In this document: positions 33,700 through 45,554 of the stretch, in pieces | Numbering within the stretch: position 1 is the first letter of the stretch | Layout of the letters: each line of letters opens with the position of its first letter | DNA from: Onthophagus taurus | Taxonomy: Eukaryota > Arthropoda > Insecta > Coleoptera > Scarabaeidae | DNA length: 64,000 nucleotides | Reading direction: 5' to 3' | Assembly: GCF_036711975.1 (NCBI RefSeq) | Contig: NC_091976.1 | Location: 6,510,001 to 6,574,000 of the forward strand | Program-made: the position numbers and the translations under genes | Notes under the pieces: model-generated | Databases searched by the model: none | What the model saw: only the letters and a program-made list of their open reading frames with translations | What the model was told of the DNA's origin: nothing

Positions 33700-35076
33700 A
33701 TGGCAGACGAAGTAAAGAAAATTTACACCGCAGAGGAGATTCGAAAGCTTGCACCCGGGTATAGAGGAAAACCAGAAAACTTTGATCGTTCGAAGAAGAG
33801 TCAGAAGAAAGTTTCTGCTGCTAAACCAAAAACGAGTGTAGTGCCACCAACTCCAACTGTACCGGAAGCCACAAGAATTTTGACAAAGCCACCTACAGAA
33901 CAGAAGAATGAGGCGTTATACGCTGAATCAATCTTCGGAGTAGATATGCGCGTAATCGAAATAAAACCAAAAGAAAATTTTTCTGCAAACTACAGCAAAT
34001 TGATCGAAGTATCAAACGAAACTTTTTCAAACATGTTGGTCGACGAACAAAGAATGGACAGGCTATTAGCAAAGGAAGAATTAGGTTACTATTCAACTGC
34101 GCTTTTACACCTGAAGTTCATTGAAGTCAAAGCTAAACAAGCAGAAAGGGAGCTGACACCGCAGGAAAAGAGCATACGCAAGGCAGCATCGGACTGTGAA
34201 TTCAACGTGCCATTTCCAATTGCTAACTATCTAACATCAGTGGAATCCATAAGCGACAAGATGGGAAAAGAAACTCTTTTAGAGGTTCCGGACCTACCAG
34301 TTGCAGTGGTTCAAACATTGGGTGGATACCACGCAGAGGAGATAAACGCACAAAATCACACTTTGTTCGAAGAAGTGCCATGTCTCGGGGTGCTTGGAGA
34401 TGTCGTTATGGCATTAACTCAAGCAGCGGACATTCCCGCGATAAGCGTAAAAGTACGAAAACCACAACCACTCAAAATTCAGTGAGAATTTATGTGGATA
34501 TAGTACAGCAATAGGTCCACGGCGACCAGAGATAAAAACTTAGGTTAGCCAGACAGGAAATTGCAGCAACTACATTCCCAGAATACACAGCAGGAACGCG
34601 GTTCAATCTGAAGTATCTGCAATCTTTGTCAGGTATAATCGGAAAACTTGAAACGATTAAAACTGAAAATCTGGTATTCAGAAATACAAGCCAAGTGGGC
34701 ACAACTGCCCAAATCATCAAAACTATACCAATCGGAGAGTTGGAAGGAGCAAGAGCGTGTAATCGTGACGTTGAGCCACGTTCACCAGCTACTGACAGCA
34801 CAGCGATGATGGGTGTAGGACTTTGTTACGGTTTTCAACTGTACAAAGAAAACGGTGAAGGCAACAACAGCAACTTGAGAGAGCAAAGAACTGGAGCTGT
34901 CTCGAGGGCGACGGAGCGACGCCATGGATCATGCCAGATGCATGGATGGCAAATCGCAACGAAAGACGAAATCTATCATCAGTACTAAACAGTGAAAGAT
35001 TTCGAGGTATGTCAAATCGTCAAGACGACATACTAACAAAAGTGATTAGACGTATGGTCAAGACCAAACGATAAAG
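33700..35076 (+). pseudogene. Unassigned gene, possibly derived from an RNA virus (structural-protein-like)
   Basis: 33700-34485 is one long open frame (261 codons) with a good start context (AAACAATGG), no intron, and no similarity to the transposon families around it. It has a Lys/Pro/Thr-rich N-terminal tail, then an Ala/Leu/Glu-rich, apparently globular part. After the TGA at 34483 similar-looking coding continues in other frames to about 35076 with at least two stops and two shifts, so the ancestral product was roughly 450 aa. There is no zinc knuckle, polymerase or protease motif. Length, lack of introns and composition suggest a viral capsid or nucleocapsid remnant, but the identity is not established; it could also be an unknown transposon protein. 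Confidence 0.4.
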
Positions 35077-35119
35077 ATCACAAACAAGAAATAAAAATTT
35101 TCAAAATTAAAAGTCTTAG

Positions 35120-36175
35120 AACACCGAGAAGACATTAAACAACTACATATGGATAAGTGCCGATGAAACTACGGATATTGTTGGTAAATGCATTGTTAAC
35201 GTGCTAGCAGGGATTATGCATCCTACTCAGGTATCTCAACCTTACTTAATAGCTACAAAAATGTTCACTATAGTTAACGCAGACACAATAGTAGCAGTTA
35301 TCTGCGATAGCATAAGGCCTATCGTAAAAGAAAATCCCGAAAAGGTTCTCTTGTTTGTCTCAGATGCAGCAGCATATATGTTAAAAGCGGGTAAATTGCT
35401 GAAGACAATGTATCCAAATATGTTGCATATAACCTGTATCGTACATGGTCTCCATCGAATATGTGAGTTTGTCAGAGATCATTTCTCAGATCTTGACAAA
35501 TTTGTTAGTTTGTGCAAGAAAATATTTTTGAAAGCTCCTCTACGAGTTTCAATATATAGAGAAATGTGCGAGAATTTACCACTTCCTCCTTCACCCGTAA
35601 TCACTCGTTGGGGAACATGGATTGAAGCTTGTATTTTTTATGCAGATAATTTTGAAACCGTCACAAAATGCATTTTACAGCTCGAAAATGATGCTACATG
35701 CATTATACAACGTTGCAATGTAGTAAAAATGAAATGCCAGATTTGCATGAGCAATTCAAATATGTTAAAGAAAATTTTTCTAAATTAACAGACAAAATAA
35801 AATACTTTCAAAAACAAGGCCTTTCGATTGAAGAATCGGTGAATACTTTAGGTTTCCTTTTGGACGAACTGAAACAAATTCCAGGTGAATTCTGTACATC
35901 GTTTAATCATAAAATTCGGGACGTACTTAATGGGAACCCAGATTTAAATATTATAGAACAATTTTCAAAACAAAATATAAGGAAGAATTGAAATGTAAGT
36001 ATGAAACGTTACGTCCATATTTTAATTATGCTGTATTAACCAGTTGCGATGTGGAACGGTAATTTTCAAAATTTAACAGCATTTTTACATCACGAAAGAC
36101 GTCATTTACGGAAAGAAATTTAGAAATGGTTGTTTCAGTTGCCGTAAATAGTCCCTATAAATTCGAAAATGACTA
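35120..36175 (+). pseudogene. hAT transposase relic (DUF659/SCAND3-like)
   Basis: Coding reads WISADETTDIVGKCIVNVLA, KVLLFVSDAAAYMLKAGKLL (~35350), MLHITCIVHGLHRICEFVRD, KKIFLKAPLRVSIY, and PVITRWGTWIEACIFYADNF (~35600), all strong hAT core motifs including the catalytic-region Asp residues. A frameshift at ~35690 leads to 35698-35991. A terminal FTSRKTSFTERNLEM-like segment (hAT tail) appears in pieces to 36175. BED finger and ends are missing. It could be the same family as the fragment at 1-275. Confidence 0.75.
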
Positions 36176-36269
36176 GCGTGTCCTATTTTTATCGTCGTAA
36201 GTCGCCAATATTGCAGATCTTGTGATCTTTAAAATACAAATACGGGACGCGTTCACAGTTATAACCAGT

Positions 36270-37501
36270 GGGAACACCACGCCACTGTCTGCCATTGCCG
36301 AACAAGTTGTTTCGTGTGGTGGGGGACGCGTAAGCTAAACTCGCCGCGCTCTGATCATCACTCAGCGGATCTTCCGACGGCACTTCAACATTCCACGTTG
36401 TGATCCCGTTCCGCACCGCAATGTTATCGCGAGTTGGGTTCGTGCATTGGAAGAATGTGGTTCAACAAAAAGGCCTAGGGGTATGGGAAGACCCAAAACA
36501 GTGAGAGCTCCTGAAAATGTTGCCTCTAGTGAGAGAAGCTGTTGAACAATCACCAACACGCTCTGCCCGGAAACATGCAACTGCATTAAACATGTCCGAC
36601 CGCTCTGTAAGGAGGATTTTGCATAAAGATTTATTCTTCCATCCCTATAAGATTATGGTGGTTCAGGAGTTGATGCCTCCAGATTTTCAAAACCGTGTGA
36701 ATCGCGCCCATGAAATGTTGGACCGTATCCCAGCAAGGTCAACGTTCTTCAGTAGTGATGAAGCCCACTTTCATCTGTCTGGCGCCGTAAACAAACAGAA
36801 TTTCCGTTATTGGTCGGACAACAACCCACGACAAGTTCACGAGAACTTTGGGGACCTCTCCACTCTCCGAAAGTCACTGTATGGTGTGCCATATCCAAAT
36901 TTGGGGTTATTGGACCGTACTTTTTTGAGGAGGATGGGTGTACAACAACCATCACCCCTCGGCGTTATGTTACCATGCTCGAAAATTTTTTTGAGCCAGA
37001 ATTCGCACGGTTGGCTACAGAACAAGACCTCGAAGATGTTTGGTTCCAACAGGACGGGGCTACAGCCCACACAGCGCAGATTTCAATGACAAAACTGCGG
37101 CAAATGTTCCCTGCGCGCCTTGTCTCTCTGAGGGGCGACCTGGGGTGGCCGGCGAGATCACCGGATTTGAGCATTTGCGATTTTTTCCTATGGGGGTACC
37201 TCAAGGAAAAGGTTTTTAAGCATCGTCCTCACAATTTGGAAGAACTGAAGATCCGTATTAGAGAGGAAATCGCCGCCATTCCGATCGTAGTGTGCCAGAA
37301 CGCAGTTGAAAACTTCAGAAATCGCCTACATCAGTGCATCGCTTCTAGAGGACATCATCTTGCTGATGTGATCTTCAAAACTTATGTGAAAAAATGGGGT
37401 GTAGTACTGACTCAAGCAGAATAAACCTCTTTTTCGTAGGTTATGCCAATTTGTTTTAATAGCCCATCAAAACTGCACTGTTTGTTTTGCCGCACCCTGT
37501 A
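36270..37501 (+). pseudogene. DD41D mariner, nearly full-length but frameshifted
   Basis: The N-terminal region is in broken frames (RHFNIPRCDPVPHRNVIASW, GRPKTVRAPEN). From 36517 the protein is open: SPTRSARKHATALNMSDRSV, HPYKIMVVQEL, and the first Asp in FFSSDEAHFHLSG (~36760). A frameshift near 36845 moves to 36850-37424: KVTVWCAISKFGVIGPYFFE, the second Asp in FQQDGATAHTAQISM (~37057), and the third in RSPDLSICDFFLWGYL with 41 residues between. The stop is at 37422. The 3' terminus GCACCCTGTA lies at ~37492-37501. The left terminus was not found. Confidence 0.8.
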
Positions 37502-38266
37502 TTATTTTAACATACACATTATTTTTTAATTAAATAATAAAAATTATATAATTCAATAAAAATTTCTTTTTTGACATCCTTAACATAAACGATAGTAAAA
37601 TCATCCTTAATGTGTCTATTTAATATTCTTTTAATATTTTTAATATTCAGGAATGGTGTCCTGAAGGACTAAAATGTAAGCAATAATTAAAACAAAAAAA
37701 AAACAATGTATCTAATATCTTTTTTTCTTAGACTATAATGAAGATCTATTTTAAAACGTCGTTCAAAACGGTTGTCAAAACATGTATTGTAATAATTCGG
37801 GAATTATTTAATGGTTTTGGGAATAAACCATACGAATTGTATATTCCTGGCGTGCAACCTTTTCCTTCGAAAAACAAAAAATCACGTCTCGCGTTTATGA
37901 CCGACGTCCGGAATGGTGACCAGACGTCGAAATAAATTTTGGGAAAGATTAATGTGTAAGCAAATTTATGGGGAAACGTAGATAACGAAAAAGTCGTTAA
38001 AAATACAATAGACGTTAGAAAACGTAAAGGTTTGATGGCTCCCACAGTTTGGGATTTTCGTGATGATTTTTGGGATTAGGTAGTGGCGGATGTTATCTTC
38101 TGGCCCCGTGGTCAAAAATTATTCCCTCCCCCAAATTCCCTGATTGGCTCAGAAAATTATTGTAAAACATCCGCCCCGTATTTTGGATTGGCCCAGGTGT
38201 CGGGAACATCCAGGCGATAGGAACGTCTCAAGAAGGTTTTTGCACCCCTCCAACACCCGAGGTTAC
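37502..38266. other. Unassigned DNA; small exon-like ORFs and possible LTR-element start
   Basis: AT-rich. 37738-37935 is open for 65 codons after a TTTTTTTCTTAG-type acceptor, and an earlier AG/GTAAGC-bounded segment lies at ~37652-37677. They look like small exons of a gene I do not recognise. From ~38090 the DNA is GC-richer with CCAAT-like ATTGGC boxes (38133, 38186). It may be one side of the sequence that continues at 40668, split by piggyBac E. Confidence 0.3.
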
Positions 38267-40667
38267 TTAACCCTTTCAAGACGGTTGTCGTATATACCCG
38301 TCACCAACTTTTTTGGCAGACGGACGGCTGTCGTATATAGCCGACAGCAGCTCATTTCCCTTCTGTACGCTTGTCGTTTCAGATATGGCATACATAAATT
38401 TTTAATTTGGCCCACCGACGGCCGTCGTACCGTTCCGACAGTTTGTGTTTGTCACACAGACGGATGTCGTGGATATCCGACATTGTCGTACATACGCGGC
38501 AACATGGCAAGGTCAGGTGATACCCTGATAGACCACGTGCGTTTAGTACCAGTCTGTTTTAGAACATGTTTTAGAATGTCATCTAAAAATCACGCGGGTC
38601 CGTCGGGTTGTAATACTTATTGTGGACTGTCTGGGAAGGAAGTGAAAAATATTATGAATGCTCTGAACGATAGTGATATATATTTGAGTGAGGACGAACC
38701 ATTTATCGACAGTGGCAGCGAATATATCCCTGACTCTGACAGTGAATTGAGCTCCGGAGAAGACGACGAAACCTTGTTGGAAGACGAAAGTACCGAAGAA
38801 CAAGAACATTTAGTAGCTTCGGATATCTCTGATCAAAATATACGTGAGGAGGAATTTCAGCTAAAATGGGATTCACGTGAGTTTGTTCCTAAAGTTGACC
38901 AGTTTGACGTCACTAATAGTGGACTACAGAATAAAAACCTAAAAAATGAAAACAAGGAAATAGAGTATTTCTTGAACCTATTCTCGGAAGAAGTAGTCAA
39001 CACTATTGTTGCAGAAACCAATATTTTCGCTCAACAACAAAATGCTAAAGATTGGAAAAACGTTGATAAACAAGAGTTTTACAATTTCATAGCCCTCACA
39101 TTGTTGATGCCCCACGTTAAAAAGTCCGATGTAAAGGACTACTGGTCTACAGATAATTTAATTGGCACGCCCTTTTTCCGCCAAACAATGTCTCGAGATC
39201 GCTATTTACAAATACTAAGGCACTTACATTTTAGTAATAATCAAAATGCACAGGAAGGTAATCGTCTGCACAAAATCGAACACGTTTTGAATTTGATACA
39301 AAACAATTTCAAAAGTAATTTTTATCCGTTTGAAAATATCGTCATTGATGAAAGTATGATTCTTTTCAAAGTCCTTCAAACAGTATATAAAAACCAAGAG
39401 ACACCGTTTCGGAATAAAAGTTTATGTCTTATGCGATTGTGAAACAGGTTATGTTTTGGGATATTTGGTATATACTGGCAAAAATAATGTTAAAAATAGA
39501 GATAATGACAGCGGTCTAGGATTGTCAGGTGATGTTGTTGTGAAACTTTTGGAGCCCTACCTGAACAAAGGCCATTCATTTTACAGTGACAACTACTACA
39601 CAAGTCCTACTTTAGCAAATTATCTTTTTCAGCACAAAACAAACTCTTGCGGAACTGTTCGCATAAATCGTAAACACATGCCAATATTTGAAAAAAAGCT
39701 GAAGAAAGGGGAAACAGAGTGGCGTAGCAGTGAGCAAATGCTAGTATTGAAATGGAGAGATCGTCGTGACGTGGTAATGCTGACCACCTTTCACGAAAAT
39801 AAAATGATTACGCTTAGTAAGGTTGATAGGGTTACTAATGAAAATAAGACCAAACCATTATGTGTACTGGCTTACAATGAAAGGATGGGGGCAATTGACA
39901 GAAGTGACATGATGATTACCAGTACGGATTGCACGCGAAAAACCTTAAAATGGTACAAGAAATTATTTCCTCGTAACCTCGATATATGCATGCTAAATGC
40001 GCATGCTTTATATAAGACCCAGAATGCCAGTAACATCTTATTTCCTGCCTTCCATTTAGAAGTTATCCGGCAGCTTCTGGAAAGGTATTTTTATTCTTTT
40101 ATTTTTGTAAATTTTTCATCGTACGCATTTTTTAGATATCCAGCGCAATACCAAATGAAACAAAACATACAACCTCCTACCGTGGCCAGACTATTAGGAA
40201 AGCACTTCCCTTCAGAAGTTCCTCGCAAAAATGGGAAAGCGCAAATGAGAAGATGCTGGGTCTGCTCGCATACAACAAACGGTGCAAAAAAAAGGAAAGA
40301 ATCGAGATTCATGTGCAAAGATTGTGAAGTCGGGCTCTGTGTTGCACCATGTTTCCAAATATACCACGAACAGATCAAATATTGGTAGTAGCAGTAGAAA
40401 CGGGGAAAAAAGACTAGATCAGAAGAAAAGGCTCACACTTATTTTTGATATTTTGTTCCTAATATTTTTATTATTTGTTAATTTTTGTTCTTATATTTTT
40501 GCTTTACTAAGAGTTTTAGTTAATTTTGTATTGTTTGATTATTTCTTCAATAAAAACAACTTTTTCCACATTGTCGTATATATTCGACAGCCGCCTGTTT
40601 GCCACTGCAAAAACTCCCGTCCGTGTGGCACGCAACCTACTTTTGAGTGCCGTCCTGAAAGGGTTAA
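38267..40667 (+). mobile_element. piggyBac element E, both ends present
   Basis: TTAACCCTTTCAAGACGG at 38267 and, inverted, CGTCCTGAAAGGGTTAA ending at 40667 define a 2401-bp element with TTAA on both sides. Subterminal hairpin-forming repeats such as GCTGTCGTATATAGCCGACA (~38327) and TGTCGTATATATTCGACA (~40572) sit inside both ends. The transposase has one microdeletion, so this copy is not autonomous. Confidence 0.87.
38576..40388 (+). pseudogene. piggyBac transposase (family E), one frameshift
   Basis: The likely start is the ATG at 38576, although the frame is open from 38144 across the element end. Acidic N-terminus, then LFSEEVVNTIVAETNIFAQQ, ALTLLMPHVKKSDVKDYW and the first Asp in IVIDESMILF (~39350). 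Just after it about 8 bp are missing near 39370, where sister families have a GRLSF-like segment; this shifts the frame to 39380-40388. The second Asp is in YSDNYYTSPTL (~39590) and the third in GAIDRSDMMIT (~39893). A 51-bp intron (40085-40135) with GT-AG ends is a multiple of three. The Cys domain RRCWVCSHTT to CKDCEVGLCVAPCF is intact. Confidence 0.87.
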
Positions 40668-41489
40668 GAGCTTGTAAGACCTTTTTCGAGAGAATTAAAA
40701 ATCACAATCACATAACAATCACCAGAGAATTTTGAGTCGAAACGTCGTCAGCGCTCCGTTAGATAGCAACTTAGAATTCGCTTTAACACCAATTCTAAGT
40801 GTCGTCGCATATCGAGAACTGTGACTTAGTTTCACTCGCAAACATTCTTTGTATTTCGGGCATCCGTGTCGTGTCGGAAATTGTGTTTCCACTGAGGATT
40901 TGGTGCGAGAGTGGTGTTGGAACCTTCCCGGTTAAATTCCGAGAAGCCACCAAAAAGGATCCTGGGTTGCAATCCATCGGCGTACCACCAAATCGGAATA
41001 CAAGTCCTGAGTAAGTCTGTTTGCCAGTTTCCGTTATCACCTATCTGTCAACGAGTATTAGCTGTCGAGGTTAGATTCAGGAATATCTCTTTTTAAGTAA
41101 CGTCGGGTCATAGATAAACGTAGGTAGATTTTAAGGTTTAGTTTGTTCATTGTCAATTATTTCTTGTTATCTTGTTAATATAGTTTAAGTGTGGTTAGAA
41201 CGCTTGTCTTTTGATTTCCGTCTTTTTCTGACAGAGCCTTAGTGCAAGAACCCACGGTTCTGAAATAGTGACCGCGCGCTTGTCATTTAGTTTTGATTGA
41301 TTTGCTAAGATCAATTAGGGGTCCTTCAGACTAAGAATTAGGAAGCGCGAAATACTGTTTCTGGTGGCAGCGGTATGACCAAAGGTCGAGACCGTTCAGA
41401 GGCGGCCTCACCACAGTATACGTAGTAATTAAGAAAAAAGTCGATGATTTTTGCTCAGAAAATCGAAAAATAAGGCAAGCCTTAAGTGG
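40668..41489. other. Possible LTR-retroelement terminal/leader relic between piggyBac E and F
   Basis: No coding. Contains GTGGCAGCGGTATGACC near 41371, similar to leader sequence next to a primer-binding site in insect LTR elements, and mixed GC content. The right flank of piggyBac E and left flank of piggyBac F are both in this DNA. The LTR idea is weak; no paired copy was found. Confidence 0.25.
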
Positions 41490-41827
41490 TTAACACGTTC
41501 GCTGCGTTACCAGACACATATGTCTGGTATCCTTCAATACGTTACACCGGGCAGTGGTTGTGCCATCTATTACGTTGCGCTGAAAGTTGTATCTTAGGAA
41601 CCGCTTTTCGTACGCCAGAATTATAGGTAGCTATCTGGCACTCGCGATTCCCATGACTCTCCTAGGTAGCGTAGTATCTACCGGACACATGCGACCGGTA
41701 ACGCACCACGTTAAAACAGTTTTACATCTGTACAGTACCGGACACATGTAACTGGTCCAGCATTCCCACGTGCTTTACGTAGTTTTTGCTGTGTTGTAGT
41801 GTATTATTGAAATTATTTTGGTTTATA

Positions 41828-44020
41828 ATGTCTTCACGAAGCCGTAAAATACTTGAACTGTTGAAAAAGAACCGGAATATTAATATTCCAAATGATGGTG
41901 GTGAGTCTAGTGGATCTAGAAAATTATTAGGTACGTTTTAAAATTTCATAACCTATACTATAACTCATAAAAGTGTTTTTACAGGGATCAGAAGAGTTGC
42001 CTAGATCCATTGAGCTACGTAATGTCTCCTCTGAAATTCCAACCGAAAAGTCACTAGAAAGCGGCAACTGTAGTGAAAATGAGGACATCGAAAGTGACCC
42101 AGAAGAGCCATTTGCCGGAACTCACTCAAGTTCAGATCCAGATTATGAAGCAACTTCACCTTCAGCTACCTCCGATCAAGAGTCACGTGCGTCCAATGGC
42201 GATAGTGAACCAGATGGTAATGATTCTTTGGATGAAGGTCATGAAGATGAAGTTATAAACGAGGCAGATGATGCTGTAAACGAGGCTGATGAATTTTTAG
42301 GTGATACATTATTTTTTTATCATCATAAAGCGAATAAAAAATACACGAATACTTTTTTGCAGAACATATTCAGACTGACGTATGGCTACCGATGGATATG
42401 GATAATGCACTGAACATGGCTGAGTACTCACTCCGACAAAGCATTAATGTGGATCCAACAATCTGCAGCAGTCCCTTAGAGACATTTAAACTTTTTATAG
42501 ATGAGGAAGTCATGGATTTAATAGTGACTGAAACAAACAGGTATGCTATGCAACAGATATCTTCTGAAACTCGAAGGAACAAGTCTCGAATCAAATCTTG
42601 GACAGATACTAATAACCATGAGATCTATAAATTTTTTGGGATAATTATATGCATGGGATTAGCTAGAGTTCCAACAATTAATCTTTACTGGTCGAAACAT
42701 GAGCTTTATCATAATAAATATAATGCGTCGAAAATAACAAGAGACCGATTTTTGTTACTCTTGCAGTATGTTCATTTCAATAACAATGAAGATTTACCTA
42801 GTTCCCAAGATCGTCTTTTTCGCATACGACCTCTTTTGACTCTGCTTAATACCAGGTACCAAAATATTTTAACACCAGGAAAAGAAGTTGTCATTGATGA
42901 AAGCATGATTCCATGGAGGGAACGTTTAGGGATGCGCCAGTATATTAAAAATAAACGTCATAAGTACGGCGTCAAGCTGTATAAGTTGTGCACCTTGGAA
43001 GGTTATACCATTAAGGTCAAGATGTATTGTGGCAAGGAGGATAATCCAGATAATTCCAGCGACTCACATACAGTAAAGGTAGTTATGAACCTCATGGATA
43101 ATTTGCTTGATTCAGGTCGCATCTTATACGGTGACAATTTTTACTCAGGGGTCCCACTTGTGAAAAAACTTCAGGAAAGGAAAACATTTTACTGTGGAGC
43201 ACTCAGATCAAACAGGAGAGGTCTTCCAAAAGAATTTATTAATCGTGGTATTAAAAAGAATGAAGTGGTAGGAGTACATAATGGAAAGGGTGTTAAAATA
43301 ATAAAGTGGAAAGATAAGAGGCCCATTCTTATGATATCTAATAAAAGAGATCATGATATCAACCTGCATGATACTGGTAAAAAAAACAGAAACTCGGAGC
43401 CTGTTCTTAAACCCAAATGTATTATTGACTACAACAAAGGTAAAAAAGGCGTTGATCTGAGTGATCAAATGTCCTCCTACTACACAGCTTTACGCAAAGG
43501 GCTTAAATGGTATAGGAAATCGGCGTTTGAATTACTATTAGGAACTACAATTATTGTCAATTCGTATGTAGTTTTTAATGCAGCTAATAAAAGCAACAGG
43601 ACCCTTACCATGCTACAGTTCAGAGAGAACCTAGCAATGTCACTAGTGGATCAGGATTCTGAACATACTGTAAAGTCGACTTGCACTCCGAAAAGGGTAC
43701 ATACATTTGCTTATGAGCAGGGTCCAGGGAGAAAACGACGTCGGAACTGTGTAGGATGTTATAAGAAGCTAAGGGCTACATTGTCCAGTAAGGAAGCAGA
43801 CAAAAAAGTTACTAAAGTATCGAGTTATTGTGATGACTGTGATCTAAAACCAGCAATGTGCCTCTCGTGTTTCAATAAAAAGCATAGTGTAACAAACCGC
43901 ATCCCACCTGTTAGACGTAAGGAATTTTTATGTAGAATTTGTAGATGTTTAGATGTTTTAGATGCTTTAGATATTTATCGCGAATCTAGGGTTCGAGTTT
44001 TTCTTCTTGCCGCCCAGTAG
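41828..44020 (+). CDS. piggyBac transposase (family F), open, three exons
   Basis: Exon 1 starts at 41828 (MSSRSRKILELLKKNRNINI). The donor is GTGAGT at 41901 or GTACGT at 41931, and the in-frame acceptor is at ~41991. Exon 2 (~41992-42300) is acidic. A 62-bp intron (42301-42362) joins in phase to exon 3 (42363-44020). Total about 680 aa. Core: LFIDEEVMDLIVTETNRYAM, IICMGLARVPTINLYW. Catalytic Asp: VVIDESMIPWRERL (~42895), YGDNFYSGVPL (~43130), GVDLSDQMSSYY (~43453). Cys domain: CVGCYKKL and CDDCDLKPAMCLSCF (~43750-43870). The last ~45 codons (RRKEFLCRICRCLDVLDALD onward) look like an extension. No stops seen. Confidence 0.87.
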
Positions 44021-45085
44021 CAGAGAGTGTAGAAACCTATGGCGTTAGCTCCACAGTACAGGGTAAATTTTGTTTGGTTTGATATCGCTGAGTTTTGTTT
44101 CGTGCGTAGACTACACAAGGCTCAGCGTTCTTGGGCCGTGGGAGCCAGCACGTGGGCGTGATAAGAGCGCTGGGCGGGATAGAGAGACAGGAGGGAAAGA
44201 CGGGAGCCGCGGGAGTCGTCTGAAAAAAACAGAGAGAGTTTTTCGAACGGGCGTTGAGTAAAGTTAGAAAATTTGGAGAAAGTAATTGTTTTGTTTTCAA
44301 TTTATATTTTTTGGTTCGGTTTCTGTGTTTATGTAGTACAAATAAAATTGTCTCTTAAGGAATTATAGCGGAGTGTGAAACGTGGACGTTAGGAATGGCT
44401 AGAATAGATTGTAAGTAACTTTAAGATTATCGCGCAGTTAATTGAGTAAATCGTTTTGAAAAGTATTGTTCATTTTTAATACTAAAATGCATTAGTTATT
44501 GTTCCCTATTTTTTTTGTAACAAATTTAAAAGTTAGTTTCCGGTATAAGTATTCAAAATAATTCTCCGTTGTTTTATTGCTTTACCTGTTTTCAGAGTCA
44601 TCCATAGACTGCTGTTTGTTTTTAAGCGAGCGCGATAGCAGAGTGCACGACCTCGCCTGGTAAACGGCACGAGCCGCTCCGTGCCCTTTACAATAGTAAG
44701 GTATAGCTAAACTGAGTGTTTTCAAATGTTAAATATCCTTGTTTTTAAAGTAAATGTGTGTAATTTAGTCAAGATTTCTTTGATTGAATCCGTTTGTTTT
44801 TTATTTTTGTTCGTTTCTCACCTATATATTTTATAAATATATGTCCAATGTAATTATCAATATTTTGAAATTCCTCTGGTTGAGCTCTTTACGACTAGAA
44901 CCCATCTTTCTTGTCATAATTCTGAACCAAAAATCACAAAAATACAATTCGATGGTTTCACTGGTTTTGATAAAAACCACGAAAAAAATGAACACACATA
45001 CCTGGTACCGACGCAATGAAAAAAACACTCACCAGACACATCTACCTGGTACTGTGTATTTGAACAAGATACCTGTCACTGGTAT
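44021..45085. other. Long 3' non-coding part of piggyBac F
   Basis: About 1.07 kb between the stop and the right inverted repeat, longer than in piggyBac D (~0.35 kb) or E (~0.28 kb). It has a GC-richer, purine-rich stretch at 44140-44260 and AT-rich sequence after. It may hold another insertion, but no ends were found. Confidence 0.4.
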
Positions 45086-45448
45086 CGCAGCGAACGTGTT
45101 AAAAAACCAAATATCTCAAGAAAAATGGGAAGAGATACAACTTTGAGCAAAGAAAAAGAATGAAAGCAAGTGTTCTGTCCATGGTCACCTCAATTAATAT
45201 TAGATCAAATAAAAATTTAAGTAGTTTAGATGAAAATTATATTCTGTGAAATGTTAAGAGGTAAAATTCATAGGAATACGTCTTTAGTAACCATAAATCC
45301 ATTCATTCTAGACAATAATTATTAAATTCTGTCTTACCTGACGTGGTCTTTAAGAAAATAACCACCAATAGAATGTTTATTAAATTGGAAGATAGGGAAA
45401 ACAGGATCTAATATTATTGCACACTAAACTGATGATAGTTATACAACT

Positions 45449-45545
45449 CAAAATTAACAAAAATGACGCTACATCAGCAACTTGTGTAAACGACCATTTA
45501 AAACTTTTCAATGTTACGGTCATAGCGTCATTTTTGTTAATTTTG
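45449..45545. repeat. Perfect 23-bp inverted repeat, 51-bp loop
   Basis: CAAAATTAACAAAAATGACG then CTA (45449-45471) and its exact reverse complement (45523-45545) enclose 51 bp. It could be a very short non-autonomous transposon or a hairpin-forming transcript. No flanking duplication stands out. Confidence 0.7.
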
Positions 45546-45554
45546 ATTTTTATC

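Larger units (their letters stand above)
41490..45102 (+). mobile_element. piggyBac element F, structurally complete
   Basis: TTAA at 41490-41493 is followed by CACGTTCGCTGCG (41494-41506). At the other end CGCAGCGAACGTG (45086-45098) is followed by TTAA (45099-45102). The 13-bp inverted repeats are perfect. Subterminal ACCAGACA-type repeats include the palindrome ACCAGACACATATGTCTGGT (~41510), ACCGGACACATG copies (~41678, ~41739) and ACCAGACACATCTACCTGGT on the right (~45032). Total 3613 bp. The transposase is open, so this is a good candidate for a recently active copy. Confidence 0.92.

Noticed and set aside
38144-38575. Upstream open frame of piggyBac E as an N-terminal extension of the transposase
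   Set aside because: It crosses the element's left TTAA end and terminal repeats, so it is non-coding DNA that happens to be open; the ATG at 38576 is the better start.
40741-40765. GTCGAAACGTCGTCAGCG as a second hammerhead core
   Set aside because: It has GAAAC and GUC but no CUGANGA upstream in the right place.
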